Below are positions 1 to 16,627 of a DNA stretch of 64,000 nucleotides, one piece after another (within the stretch, counting starts at the first letter, position 1; each line of letters starts with the position of its first letter). Location of the stretch: positions 114,130-178,129 of the forward strand of contig JXTB01000157.1 in the NCBI GenBank assembly GCA_002914805.1, given 5' to 3'. Position numbers and translations under genes: made by a program. Source of the DNA: Parasponia andersonii. Taxonomy: Eukaryota > Streptophyta > Magnoliopsida > Rosales > Cannabaceae. The notes beneath the pieces were generated by a model that was not told where the DNA came from, searched no databases, and was given only the letters and a program-made list of their open reading frames with translations.

Positions 1-3982
<3,982 letters not shown>

Positions 3983-4102
3983 AGTTGAGTTTATTAACAT
4001 CCCATCATCATAGTATTGTGGGTTTTCGCCGCCTTTTATTTTTTAGACTTTGTTACCTAAAAGGAAAGAAAAGAAAAGAACCTGTAACGGATTTGTTTAA
4101 GA

Positions 4103-4108
4103 AATAAA
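4103..4108 (+). terminator. Candidate poly(A) signal of the thiolase gene
   Basis: An AATAAA hexamer 121 bases after the distal stop codon at 3980-3982. It is the best match to a plant polyadenylation signal downstream of the gene; the cleavage site itself is not visible. Confidence 0.45.
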
Positions 4109-4109
4109 A

Positions 4110-5130
4110 CGATATGTCATCTGTTCAAAGTATCATGCCTTGTGTTCATAGTGTCCCTTTTGTGCCCTTCCTTTCCTCCTTGTGCATATTGTCTGGAGAG
4201 TTGGATAGATAGGACTACTGGTTACTTGATCAGGACCCTAGCTTTTATTGCCAGCCAAAAACCTGGACTCATCTATCCTTGATACTAGATACGAATGTAT
4301 TCCATACGTCCAGAGCGAAGAATTTTGTCTGTGGTGCTGACTTTATATTGATGTATTATATCCGTACTAAATTACTAGAGGATATTAAAATTATATTTAC
4401 CAATTTTTTCCTTTGATTAGTTTGTTCATTTACGTAGAATATGAGTAATTCGAAATTGATAAATTGATAAATGACGTTAAATTTTTATAGGTTCATAAAA
4501 TAATAAGAGTTAATAACAGAAAAAATATATTTTGTACATAAAATTAATGTATAGAACACAAAATAGCATTTTATTTTAGCATGTTCACATTCGAGAAAAA
4601 TTCAAAAAGTACATGCTAAAGTTAACGACTATAATTCTTTTTAATAATTGTAATCTAATAGTAAATTGTTTGAAAAGATAGGTTATATATACAAGGCACA
4701 ACACTGCTATGCATGCATGTAGGGGATACGGGTACCTATGTAACCTCTTATATTCTGCGTGGACAACAACAATAAAAAAAAAAATTGTTCAAGTACGACA
4801 TGGAATATTCCACATAGTAGTTCCAATTTCCACTTCGCTTTTACCATAATGTATTTTTTTTTGACTTTGTTTATCATATATATTGTTTCCTTAGGAATTG
4901 ATCTAGTATAACTATAAGTAAGCAAATATTCATGCATAGATTTAATCTTTATGACATTATTATCCTCTTTGACTCGTATTTTTTTTCCTTATCAATTTTT
5001 TTCTCTATCTCTAATGTTGAATAGATTTAAAAATATTCAATGTACAGGACGGAGCCAAAATTGTACTTTGGTAAGGGCATGATTTAACTAAAAAACATTC
5101 AAACAAAAAAAAAATAGATTGCTCACCCAA

Positions 5131-5162
<32 letters not shown>

Positions 5163-6349
5163 GCATTATGTGTATATGCACAGGGACGCTTATGTATAAG
5201 ATTGATGCTCATACAATAGAAAATTACTAACTAGAACAAAATTCATGCATAATTTAGAAGAAAAAAAATGCAAACAAATTAGATCTTAAATGGGCTATAG
5301 TTTTGGAACCAATGTGAATTGGTAATTTTAACCCAAAAAGATTAGAATCGGCAAAATTTCCTTAAATTATCGTTTTCAAGAACACTAATATACGATATAT
5401 GCATATAAATCGAACTGCATATATATTAAATGAATTTTCCCCAAAATTCAGTAGGGCCAATTGCTCCCACTCGTTCCCAAGCAGCTCTGAGTACCTGGAA
5501 TATAAATGTTTTACCGGGACTTAAACTTTATAAATTGAGTGTCATACTTTTCACGTCCCTTGACAACCAAATTTTACTATTTCAAAAAATAGCTACTTTC
5601 GATCTTAAAAATAATTTCATAAAGGACATATTTGTCACAATAATTAAATACAAAACTTAATATTTACGCCCTTTATGTCTCATTTACATATACTTTAATA
5701 ATTTCTTTGGGTTCATTTAGCTAATCGTTGAAGTCAAATTGGTCAAAATTAATAAAAAAAAAATTACGGGTTTGGGAACAATAATGTAAAATGAACAACA
5801 TGTATCTTTTCACAAAAATTATTTTAATATATAGTGTAAATTTATCTTATTTATACATTCCGCTTTGATTCAATGTGGCCTTGATAACTTTATTCAGCAA
5901 TAAGTTGACCAACTATTGGCATAGTTTCGGATTATACATTCAATTACCCAATGAAAATCATATTCACCATTTGATAAATGTTATTTGACTAATTAAATGG
6001 ACATATGTATTGTTTGCATATATTTTAAATAACTCACAATTTACCCTATCGTACATTCAAACATCATGCACATATAGGTCAGGGTGCATACACCAAAATT
6101 AGTAGTTATTTCAAGATTCCATGATATATTATACCTACCAGAACTGGGTACCAAACAAAAAACTACATAAGAAAGAAAGGACCTAGTACTAGAATAACAC
6201 CACATGCAAACCCAGTTTAGACATTAGCAATATATATACAATAAAGAGAGATTATGAAACCACCATATTCTTCTACCTCTTCTCCCATGTCTGACTAATC
6301 CCACCCACGTTTAACTGGTTCAAAACATTCAACCTACTCCGCCTTAATA
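4110..6349. other. AT-rich intergenic DNA
   Basis: No supported gene. About 4290-4355 is the 3' flank that reappears fused to exon 9 in the thiolase duplicate at 48.2 kb. A TA microsatellite lies at 5137-5162. Open frames here are short and without recognisable motifs. Confidence 0.6.
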
Positions 6350-6936
6350 GCCTTCTTGTTGTCCTTCAGTCCCGCCTTCTGACATTGGTAAGATGCGAAT
6401 AGGATTTTCCTGGCCTTGACGTGGACCCTATACTTTGCACTCGCATAGTGATTACCCTATTGCATTGCATCCAAAATAAGATGCTCATCAGTCTCAATCT
6501 CAGCAATTAAACTGGCTATAAACTTCTCTATCGAACTAATATTATCTCTAATTTTCCAAAGCTTAACATCTTTGGCTTGTATATCCCATGCCGAGGGAAT
6601 CGAAATACACACAATCATTGAGAAAAACAACAAATTCTTGGATTTATATAGCAAATAATATATTTTGTGATTCTTTTCTCTATGTATATGGGATAGAATG
6701 ATAGGATTGGTAGGTTTCACTTGCTTTATATGGCAAATGGGCATTGGTGGGTTTTGGTAATTGGGTTGCTTGAAATGTATTGGTTCAAAGAAAAAGGGTG
6801 GATAATAAATGTCTGTACCAACATCACTGTTCCTACTTTCTGATTTTTTTTTTTCCAATATTAGGATTTTGATTTGAGTGGCCATCATTATCCGAACCGC
6901 CATTTTGGAGTACCAATGAACATCACTCCTATTCAA
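6350..6936 (-). pseudogene. Uncertain hypothetical reading frame
   Basis: I do not recognise this product. An open frame of 159 codons begins at 6936 and meets a stop at 6457. The same frame then stays open for about 35 codons and continues a lysine-rich, plausible protein composition (KARKILFASYQCQKAGLKDN) to about 6350. The C-terminal half, around IRDNISSIEKFIASLIAEIE, looks like an amphipathic helix. The N-terminal half is Ile/Lys/Pro-rich and may be chance. This could be a decayed small gene with one nonsense change, or an accidental frame in AT-rich DNA. No signal peptide or membrane segment is convincing. Confidence 0.25.
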
Positions 6937-8328
6937 ATATTCCTAGCTTATTATGTACCAACAAACAAGGGAGGGTTACGTGTACTTATAAGAGAAGTAT
7001 GATCATTAAACAATTGGAAGAAATGAATTTACAAAGCGACACCATTGTTATTTATTTCCCAAAATGTGAGATAAATGACCAAATAAACAAGTAAGCATCT
7101 GCAGCAGTCATATCATCAGGTCAGGGAGCATGGGCTTCCATCTGTCCTTATACACATAAATATAATCATTAAGGATATGTAATCATTAAGAAAAAATATG
7201 ATAGTCATTGTTTCATTAGCTTCGTAACTGGGCATAAAACCAAAACAATTACACGCTAACTAATTACTATTACTCTTTACGCTTACACGCATAAATCTTT
7301 TTTTAAATCCAACGAAGCCCTCTTAATTACCACTTATTTCTACTCATTACGATTCATATCATCAGAGCTTTCATTCTTCGTGAAAAATATTTAATTTAAA
7401 TGTAAATTTAGCCCTTGGTTACGAAACTATTTAGACTTTAAATTGTCCACACCACCTAAAAGTCGATATATATATATATATATTCACAATTGTATCAATC
7501 ACTACATTACCCCTATTATTTATATGAAATGTATGCAGAGTTCAAAATTTCAAATGCATTTGTTTAGATATATCCTCTGGTATAGATACTCTAGTAATTA
7601 AGGCTTTATTTTCAAAATTATAATTACTAATGGCCATAGATTTAAGAAAATTTACCATCTTCATTAGGGACATCTCTAACGTTGCACTAAATTGGTACAA
7701 AATACCATTTTGGTGTTAAAAATCCTCTCCAATGCAACACTATCTTTTACACCAAATTTGTTGTAATAAATTAGGTGTAATAATTTGAATATTACACCAA
7801 ATTTAGTGTAATACTATTCAAACTTTTTTATTTCCACAATAGCCCCCATCTTTATAACTTCTTACAAATTTATTCCCAATATATCTTTTTTATTAACCTT
7901 TATTATCTATATTGATTTAATTTAGTTCATATTTAATTTAATATGCTTATAATTTAAACTAAATAATACAAGTAATAATAATTATTAAAATACAATTACT
8001 CATTAAAATCCATGATCTAAAAACGTAATAATATATAAAAAATTAACCCTAAATGCTAATATAAACTAAAAGTAATTTATTAAGACTATGCGCATTTGCA
8101 TAACATTAATCACACCTAACATCAAAATTCAAACTATTAATATCTTAACACAATTACTGGTCCCATAATTGATATAAGTTGGCAATTGTCTTCAAATTAA
8201 ACCAAAATTACTAGTGAGTAAATATCAAACCAAATTATAGAGAACATATTAGAACCTGGTCAGCCTATGCTTCCACCACTCACCGTATTAACGATCACCT
8301 TGGTTGCAATACTTTTTGCAAACTTTAT
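6937..8328. other. AT-rich intergenic DNA with a MITE-like fragment
   Basis: No gene is supported. A TA run lies at 7466-7483. About 7668-7840 holds several inverted copies of ACACCAAATTT/AAATTTGGTGT-type words, like one end of a small inverted-repeat element; the rest is featureless. Confidence 0.4.
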
Positions 8329-8484
8329 TCACTGTGGCCAGTTCACTACACCTTCATCTTCATCAAAGTCTTCACTGCTAATGCCATCTACAACATCATC
8401 TGAGTCACTACCTGATAAGTCTTCCACAGACTCAAGGTGACTCCTGTGAACCACAATAGGCAACCAATGAAGCTTCAAGATGAG
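8329..8484 (-). pseudogene. Short acidic C-terminal reading frame, unknown
   Basis: About 50 codons read from 8484 down to a stop at 8329-8331. They are strikingly acidic (LSGSDSDDVVDGISSEDFDE) and end NWPQ. The composition is unlike the surrounding AT-rich chance frames, so it may be the last exon or a fragment of a nuclear or transposon protein. I cannot assign a family. Confidence 0.25.
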
Positions 8485-8879
8485 CTAGTTTCGCCTTCAC
8501 ACTAAGCTAAATTTTCTTCTGCGTTGTTCCTCTATGTTTGAGTTTCCACATACATACAACCCTTACTTATTGTAGCCTAAACACATATTACAGTGTCTAT
8601 TAAGGCCTACGCCATGGATTTTAACTTAAATAAGTCATCGAAATCTGACGAAGAGCATTGCTCTACCTCTATAACTGAGAGAACCAAGTTCCTAGATGCT
8701 AAAACTTACATAAGTGGCTTTAAGGTTCCAACAAAAAGTAAGACTCACAACTTCAAAAATTTCAATATGGTAGTTATTGTCACTGGTCCCCTTTCAAGAT
8801 ACGTGTCAATGTAATAAATTTAACTTGCTTTCACACATAATTAGATTCAGCCCCTATGACTGTGGAAAAAGGCCGTCAG

Positions 8880-10126
8880 AGTCCCAGTGAACCTGACATG
8901 TCTTTAGTGAATAAGAGAACATTCCCTTTTGAAGTGAATGCTGAAGGACAAGGAGAATTCGATTCGTCATTAGGTAAAAGTTCTTTAAAACAAGTATAGT
9001 TTATTATCTCCTCCAAGTCTATTTAGACTTAATTTTTGATAGGCTTAGAAGAGGCCAATAATAAAATGTTATTACCAATTACTATTTATAACTTTATGCT
9101 TTCTTCAATTCATGTTTATAGATTTAACAATCACTTACACCAACACTGCTTCTGCTAAAGATGATTTGGTCCTTGATTAATTTGATTAAGTTTGCATATT
9201 ACCCTTGTTAAGTCAAATAGTAATTGGCAATGATGTTCGTCGAATGTACATGGTCTACTCATTTGTTTGTTTATCTAGAAAAGAACCACAAGATTAGAGG
9301 TTGGCAAGATTGCCGACCATGGACTCAGAGAGTAGTAGGAGGCACAAGAAATAGTGAATAAAGATGGTGATGCCAAGTTAAAGAGCATTGTGATCTTTGG
9401 GTCGTTCGACCAAAGGAGCCAACGGGCCTCTGGATAGAGTGCATGTTCTATTATAGCTGTGGTTATAGCTAAGTGGCTCTATGTTAACAAAAATTGTCTT
9501 TTATTAAGTGGTTACCTTGATACCCTCATCATCCAGGCATCAACCGAATGGCAAAGACTTTGCCAAGTCAATGCTTACCAAGCAATATTTCCTAACAAAC
9601 AGTTCAACCTCGAGACGGTCTTGAGTGAAAGAGATAGGAATCTATCCATTTATGGTGATGGATAATTTATTGGTATATTCAGCCTAACCAGTTTAAAGAC
9701 TTTGACCTTTTCAAGTCTTTCAACTAGATTTAGGACGAATTAACTTGTGCAAGTCGTAAGATATGTGATCCAAGGAGATACATTGTCACTTGGAACAATA
9801 ATTTCTTTGTCCTCAGGTTGGATCATGATGCTTATTACATAATCGATTCAATGGGTGAAAGGATCTTTAAGGGGTGCGATCGGGCCTTCATACTTAAGTT
9901 TGATGACTCTAGTGTCATGTATGGTAAAGACCTTGTCGGCCCTAGTGGAACAAGAGAAGAATTCACCGAACTCATTTATTGTGGGAAAATATGCTGCAAA
10001 GAGTTCCTTACAAGGTTTATTTCAACAACCTTAGTTAGGGATTTAATCTAAAAATGGAAGGAAGGCGATATTAATTTTCAATCACTCTTATCAAAGCTAC
10101 AGTTTGATATACAACTTGTCAAGTAG
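8880..10126 (+). pseudogene. Broken copy of a plant EEIG1/EHBP1 N-terminal-like (C2-domain) protein gene
   Basis: The downstream half matches the conserved C-terminal region of a plant family annotated as EEIG1/EHBP1 N-terminal (NT-C2) domain proteins, from memory of the family. Visible blocks in order are GSFDQRSQRASG (about 9400), TEWQRLCQ and FPNKQFNLETVL (about 9550-9630), WNNNFFVLRLDHDAYYIID (about 9800), GERIFKGCDRAFILKFDDSS (about 9860), CGKICCKEFLTRF (about 10000) and a tail near LQFDIQL ending at 10126. Several in-frame stops and at least one frame change separate these blocks, so it is dead. An acidic/basic segment at 8880-8990 may be an upstream exon ending at a GT donor; the frame at 8593-8814 could belong too but shows no match. 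Function in plants is largely unknown; the fold is proposed to bind membranes. Confidence 0.7.
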
Positions 10127-13116
10127 AATGTCATTGAGTTATTGATTTAAAACTGTGAAATATATACTTTGTTTACTTTTTGCATACAATTGTGATTATT
10201 AAGAAGCTTGTTTCCTGTTTATTATAGAAAAATTTGTTCAAAGTTTGCGTGGTTTGGTGGTAATCTCATTCCACTTATACGTTGATTTGCAATCAATAAT
10301 TCTTGAGATTCAATAACGCTTGGAAACTATAACACTCAATACAGGGCAAATTACTATTATATATACCCCCGAGATAAGGGTTTATAAAGACAACTCGTAT
10401 CTTAGACTTCATATTAATTGCAATCCTAAGGAATGGATTCGTGTACTCAACTTTAGGGTCAAGAATTTTGGTACTAAATAAGAAAGCATGTTGGCTTATT
10501 AAAATTACATCGATGCCACTTATCCCCATTATAAATCAAAAGTGGTTGAAATACTTTTGGGCCCAAATCAACTCCAACTTTTTTTAAGTTTTTGAAAACT
10601 TTTGGGCCTAACTCCAACTCCAACTTTAAGACTTCTATAGATACATGAAGATTAAAATTTCAAGAAAAGAAGTGAGAAATGGCTAGGCTACAATAAAGTG
10701 ATGCTATTATAGAGGGCAATCTAAGGTAGATTCAACTTGAGTGAAGAAGTAGCTATTTATCTCTACAAAAGTAAATTTTAATAACCATAGCACAGGTGTG
10801 AAGTTTGTGACTATCCTATATTTACCTTTTTTCCCATATTCAATTTGGAGGATTGACATTTGATATCCACTTTTTTTATCAACATAAAGTGGAGCACATA
10901 TGTCGTTCACTTAGGGTCGTGCCTGAAAGGGAGTTTGAGAAATGGGCTGTCCTTGGCACCCCTCTCTGCGAGATCTGTACTATAATTATCCGCAATTGGT
11001 ACACTCACGAACCTAACTCTGGTTATTGGTAGACTCACCAACCGAACTCAGGTTGTTTTGGCCACAGAAATGGAATGGAAATCTTATTATAAGTTGACAC
11101 TCTTGAGTAATGGTTGATACCCTAACCATAGTCTGACACTATACCTCTAGTATAGTACATCTATTATGGTCAATACCACTGTAGTTGTAGTCTTATAGAT
11201 ATTTCAATCTTATTTTTGTAATTAGAGTTGCTCTACTGTCTTTCCCTATGATGTACAACCAATTCATGTCGGATTTGCTTTCTACTCTCTCCTTTGATCA
11301 TCGCACCCTACCGACAATACTAGTGTAGTCGTATATATGCTATGGTATGGTTTACGTAGCTAATTCACTTTATAGCCAAGATAGGCATTACTTTGAGTTT
11401 TCTTCCTTGCCTATAGTGTAGACTTACCAATAATCCTTATTTTGTATTTCAAGGAACCTATACAAATGGTCTTTTTGTGTATAATGATTTTCCCAACACT
11501 ACTGTGAGATACCTCTACCTCATTGAATTTGGAACTTAGCACTATTGCGTAAATGACCTTATCCTAAGACATTTGTAGAATATCATTATGAAGTTAAGGC
11601 ATGTAATTTGAAGCAACAAAGTAAAAAATGTCAACACCACGTAAGTCATAATTCTTGCACAAGATGTTCTCATAAGTCATATCCATATCTGCCAAAATTA
11701 TCATATCATTATTAACTAAACCTTAATACTGATGCTAATAATATTTTTTTGTTGGGTAAATTTTGTAAATTATAAGTAGATTTTATTATTGATTGCTCTT
11801 TATGCTTATCTGGCATTCAACTATGATTTAGTATGGGGATGCCGTAAATATTCGGTCACATGTAACAAATGGTGAGGTACAAAAGCTGAGGGGCTTATGT
11901 ATATATGGCATGCTTAGTGTTATAATCACTGATAATGATGTGAATATGACCCTACTTAATTAGACTATGGTTAGAGCTATTGGAGTTATTATGAAGGCCC
12001 CGCGGCAAGAAGTAAAGAACCCATAATTCTAGTTTGTTTTATTTATTTATTTAAAATTTATTTTTAGAAAAAGGAAACTTAAGTTCATACAAGTTTAAGT
12101 CGGAGTTGTTTTTGAGATTCTGAGTATAAATATTAACTTTAAATCTTATTTAAGCGGGATAAAGAAGTTGACATTGTGTGAATAGTAATTAAATACCTAA
12201 ATAAGAACAACAGAGTCTTCTGCAAGTGGCATGCAATAGGTTTTTTATTGAGTTGTTTATGTATATTTATCAGATCTGATTTGAAGATAAATATAAGTAT
12301 TTAAAATCAAGTTATTTGGCTAATAGACTATATTAATCCAAACTATTACTGATTAAGAGTGTCTACTTGACTTATAAAATATAAAAATGTGACTATATAA
12401 AGGCATAAAATATAGTACAATAAAATATAAAGACATTGTTAATTTGTTGTTAAAGCACTAGTTTATTTGGACTTGGCCTATTACACCCCCTAGGCTTAAC
12501 TATATGACTATGTAGGTCAAACTAGGAAGCATTACTCTTTTATAACCCATATTTTTAGTTTTTGCAAAAAGGTGGGCCAAATTTAAACTTTTCGAGCTCT
12601 AAAACAAAAGAAACTACGTGGCATTACTTTTTGAAGGTGTCTTTACAAAATATACAACTAAAAACTCCATATCTGTTTATCTTGCCATCAGTAGTAATAT
12701 TTAGAACACACTAGAATAACAAAATACAAATAAAACACCGCCCACAAGTCAAGCTTGTCTACATCGGTATGATCATGGCGATAAGAAAGCGTGCTAGCCA
12801 ACTAGCAACTCTATACATCAAAAATGTCCTCACCTGCATCACAGGAACTAAATGAGCTAATGCTCAGTAAGTAAAGATCATGCATGCTTGTGAACATGTT
12901 TCATGCATACACTTTATTGAAATTCCCATTGTACTCTTTCTTTCATAACTTTTCATTTTGATGCACTTTTCTTAGAAAACATTTCTTTATAAGGCCCTTG
13001 AGTAGGTTACAAAGTCGCGGCAGTCGGTAGGCCGTGCCCACTTGTGCGGGAAGGAAACACGCAGACCGACTAAGTAATACACCTGATAATTCTCATAGTA
13101 CAATGCTCAGTCCCGG
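10127..13116. other. Intergenic DNA up to the assembly gap
   Basis: No gene is supported in this 3 kb. Only short chance frames are seen. The last ~100 bases before the gap are less AT-rich and look like a different, possibly repetitive, sequence whose identity is cut off by the gap. Confidence 0.5.
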
Positions 13117-14059
13117 NNNNNNNNNNNNNNNNNNNNNNNNNNNNNNNNNNNNNNNNNNNNNNNNNNNNNNNNNNNNNNNNNNNNNNNNNNNNNNNNNNNN
13201 NNNNNNNNNNNNNNNNNNNNNNNNNNNNNNNNNNNNNNNNNNNNNNNNNNNNNNNNNNNNNNNNNNNNNNNNNNNNNNNNNNNNNNNNNNNNNNNNNNNN
13301 NNNNNNNNNNNNNNNNNNNNNNNNNNNNNNNNNNNNNNNNNNNNNNNNNNNNNNNNNNNNNNNNNNNNNNNNNNNNNNNNNNNNNNNNNNNNNNNNNNNN
13401 NNNNNNNNNNNNNNNNNNNNNNNNNNNNNNNNNNNNNNNNNNNNNNNNNNNNNNNNNNNNNNNNNNNNNNNNNNNNNNNNNNNNNNNNNNNNNNNNNNNN
13501 NNNNNNNNNNNNNNNNNNNNNNNNNNNNNNNNNNNNNNNNNNNNNNNNNNNNNNNNNNNNNNNNNNNNNNNNNNNNNNNNNNNNNNNNNNNNNNNNNNNN
13601 NNNNNNNNNNNNNNNNNNNNNNNNNNNNNNNNNNNNNNNNNNNNNNNNNNNNNNNNNNNNNNNNNNNNNNNNNNNNNNNNNNNNNNNNNNNNNNNNNNNN
13701 NNNNNNNNNNNNNNNNNNNNNNNNNNNNNNNNNNNNNNNNNNNNNNNNNNNNNNNNNNNNNNNNNNNNNNNNNNNNNNNNNNNNNNNNNNNNNNNNNNNN
13801 NNNNNNNNNNNNNNNNNNNNNNNNNNNNNNNNNNNNNNNNNNNNNNNNNNNNNNNNNNNNNNNNNNNNNNNNNNNNNNNNNNNNNNNNNNNNNNNNNNNN
13901 NNNNNNNNNNNNNNNNNNNNNNNNNNNNNNNNNNNNNNNNNNNNNNNNNNNNNNNNNNNNNNNNNNNNNNNNNNNNNNNNNNNNNNNNNNNNNNNNNNNN
14001 NNNNNNNNNNNNNNNNNNNNNNNNNNNNNNNNNNNNNNNNNNNNNNNNNNNNNNNNNNN
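13117..14059. other. Assembly gap (run of N)
   Basis: 943 undetermined bases. Long open frames across it are artefacts. Confidence 1.
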
Positions 14060-14880
14060 CTAGCCCCATAACCAATCATTAAACATAAAAAGAAATTCCA
14101 TTAGACCCTAATTGATAATGAAAATATAGTATAATTGCCCAATTCATAGAATGCACAAAGATGACATTACGCGATTAAGCTGAATCTAAGCTAGCTTCTT
14201 GTAATTAAACACAGTTCAGTATAGGGACTGTCATCTCATGCTTACCTGGAATGAACATTTTTTAAAAATGCTAAAAATGAGTCATAAACATTAAATTAAA
14301 GCTATCATGTGTTAAATGTATAATGAATTTGGTTCCAAAAAGCGTGAAAATGCACTTTACCGAAAAACTACAACTTTACCTAGTTATCATCAAACTTGAT
14401 TTTAATGCATGAGCACATTGTATTGTATTCATGAATATATATTATTTGTTCTTCTCACACACCTAGCTCTCTCTCTCTGAGGGCACTGAGCCTTTACACT
14501 GCATGGGAACACTTCGACAAATATTAGTACAATAACACATATTGAAAGCATTTAACAATAAAGAATGAGAAATTTACTGTAAAGTTGATTCTAGTCACTT
14601 GATATGTCTATTATGCAATATGAACATGTTTATTATTAGCCTATTATGCATGTGAGAATCTTGGACATTACATGGCCTGACACTAACAGTTGATCAATGC
14701 TGATGTTGAATGGTTCCATTACCTGAAACTGGATTTTCGACATTCTGGTGGTTGCACCAAGGCCCCCAGATTGGTACCATGGTAGGATTTGCACAATCTG
14801 AAACTCAAGCAAAGCTTGATATCAACTTATGACCTCCTTCTTCAACTTTACGATTATCCGGTGGAATGATTGAAAGTCAC
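14060..14880. other. AT-rich intergenic DNA
   Basis: I see nothing gene-like here apart from a short CT run near 14467. Confidence 0.5.
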
Positions 14881-15243
14881 CTATCCACTCGGAAATTGTA
14901 GTGCTACTTCTTCAGTACTTTCTTGAATCTTCTCTTCATTCTCATGTAATTTTGCCTCCAGTTCTATGATCCGTTGCCTCAAGAATTCATTCAGTTGTTG
15001 TAAATTGTTTCTTTCGCAAGTCATGTTAAAGGACTCATGTTCTATATCTTCAATTTGTTTGTAAAGATCATTGATATAGTGCAGAGGATCAGGTAGTAGA
15101 ACTATTCGAGGCCTACATTTAAATCCGTACTTCTCAGAAGGGGATACATATAAATGAGAGGGAGAAGGGAACACCATTCTCTTGTAACTATCAATAGAGT
15201 TATCTAAGTAAGACATGATTGCACGAGTAATAAAATAGAACAA
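14881..15243 (-). CDS. Small coiled-coil hypothetical protein
   Basis: Uninterrupted frame of 120 codons (a second Met ten residues in is an equally good start). I do not recognise a family. The middle has PRIVLLPDPLHYINDLYKQI followed by a Glu/Gln/Leu-rich helix (NLQQLNEFLRQRIIELEAKL) that should form a coiled coil. There is no signal peptide or membrane segment. It shares the order FPxP...SPS...K-x-R...P-x-DPL-x-(Y/F)-IN with the + strand frame at 16628-17125, which suggests distant paralogy. It may be a real small gene, one exon of a larger one, or a transposon-borne frame. Confidence 0.4.
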   Translation of the reverse strand: MFYFITRAIMSYLDNSIDSYKRMVFPSPSHLYVSPSEKYGFKCRPRIVLLPDPLHYINDLYKQIEDIEHESFNMTCERNNLQQLNEFLRQRIIELEAKLHENEEKIQESTEEVALQFPSG

Positions 15244-16627
15244 AATAGAAATAAAGCGAAGATATTACCTAGTTAAATTTAGAGCAGATAGATGCATAGA
15301 TAATTCAATATTGAATCCTAAAAACAAAATAAATGATTTCAGAGCAGATAGAAGCAGAGATTGCTCAATATTGAAACCTAAAAATATTGTAAATTGGCCA
15401 AAACAAAATTCTAGAATAAGAATATTGGTGTATCCAACACTCTTCTAATTTTGACAGAATAGAATCTATTATTGACCAGAGTACTTCTTTGTTCCTAGGA
15501 GATCATACTTAGTGAGTAAAGTATATTATAAAAGGCAATCCCTGTCCAACTGCTACGAGACCATGTCACTTCATTCGAGTACTACAGTTCGAACTTCGAA
15601 CTAATACCATAATTTATTTTGAAAATGACATATAAAAAAATGTTATAGGAAATATTCAAGTATGTGTCCCGTGCTACCCAATATGCATTTGACATAGTAG
15701 TAATTATTGGGAATTTAGTCATGGTAACAATTATCCTATACAATTATCATGGTAAGAATTTAGTTTGAACTAAACTGCCATCACATATTGACTCATTGAA
15801 CTTTAACATTCCAAATCCAATGATCTTATTAAAATCGTTGTTATAATTATACTATTATATATTCACGAATCACAACTAAGTACAGGGTCCCTTATATGAA
15901 AATATGGCATGCATTGACCAAGACATCATAATTGTAGTACACATTATATTGGCTCTTTGATGACATGAATGATGAATATAATGAAGATTGCATCTTCATC
16001 AATGATCAAAATTGGAACATATTACTATATAGATGAAATAATATAACATCTAACCATATGCACAATTGCACATTATAATGTAAATAATCATGTTGAATCT
16101 ATTTTTGGCGTGTTTTATATATAAAGATGCTTAGTCAGACTTTGATTACTTGTTTAGCAAACTCAATTACACCATGCATACATATTTTGTGACGTATTCA
16201 CCATTGCAAATGGGATCATTTAATAAAGTTTATAAGAAAAAGAAAAATTAGAGAATTTAATGTTCACATATGCTCTATATATGCAAAAAAGTTACCCTTT
16301 AGATATATAGAATTAAATGAGTATTTGTTTAGTTCTAGTTACCGTCTAAAACTGAAAATTTGTTTGGTAACCTTATATATATTGAATCAAATTTTTATAT
16401 TTTCAATTATGCCCTTCCATTAATAACTTCAAAATCATATCAAATTTTTCTTATAAAAATTGGATATTTGATGTTTTAGCAAATTTAAATCTTTTAACAT
16501 CCAATTTCGTGAGTAGTACTCAATTATCGGGCTAAACTATGTGTATTGGTCAAAGAGTCAAATAAAAGGGCTTCATGACACACCGAGCAACTCTTCTCCA
16601 ATTTAAGCAGGGTCAAAGTACATAACC
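15244..16627. other. AT-rich intergenic DNA with a short tandem duplication
   Basis: No gene is supported. 15278-15326 and 15337-15386 are imperfect copies of a ~50-bp unit containing AGAGCAGATAGA and CAATATTGAA. Confidence 0.5.
15278..15386. repeat. Two-copy ~50-bp tandem repeat
   Basis: Two adjacent imperfect copies (starts 15278 and 15337) sharing AGAGCAGATAGA, CAATATTGAA and CCTAAAAA in the same order. Confidence 0.75.

Noticed and set aside
13034-14079. Long open frames across the gap on both strands
   Set aside because: They consist almost entirely of undetermined bases; only a few real codons lie at the edges.
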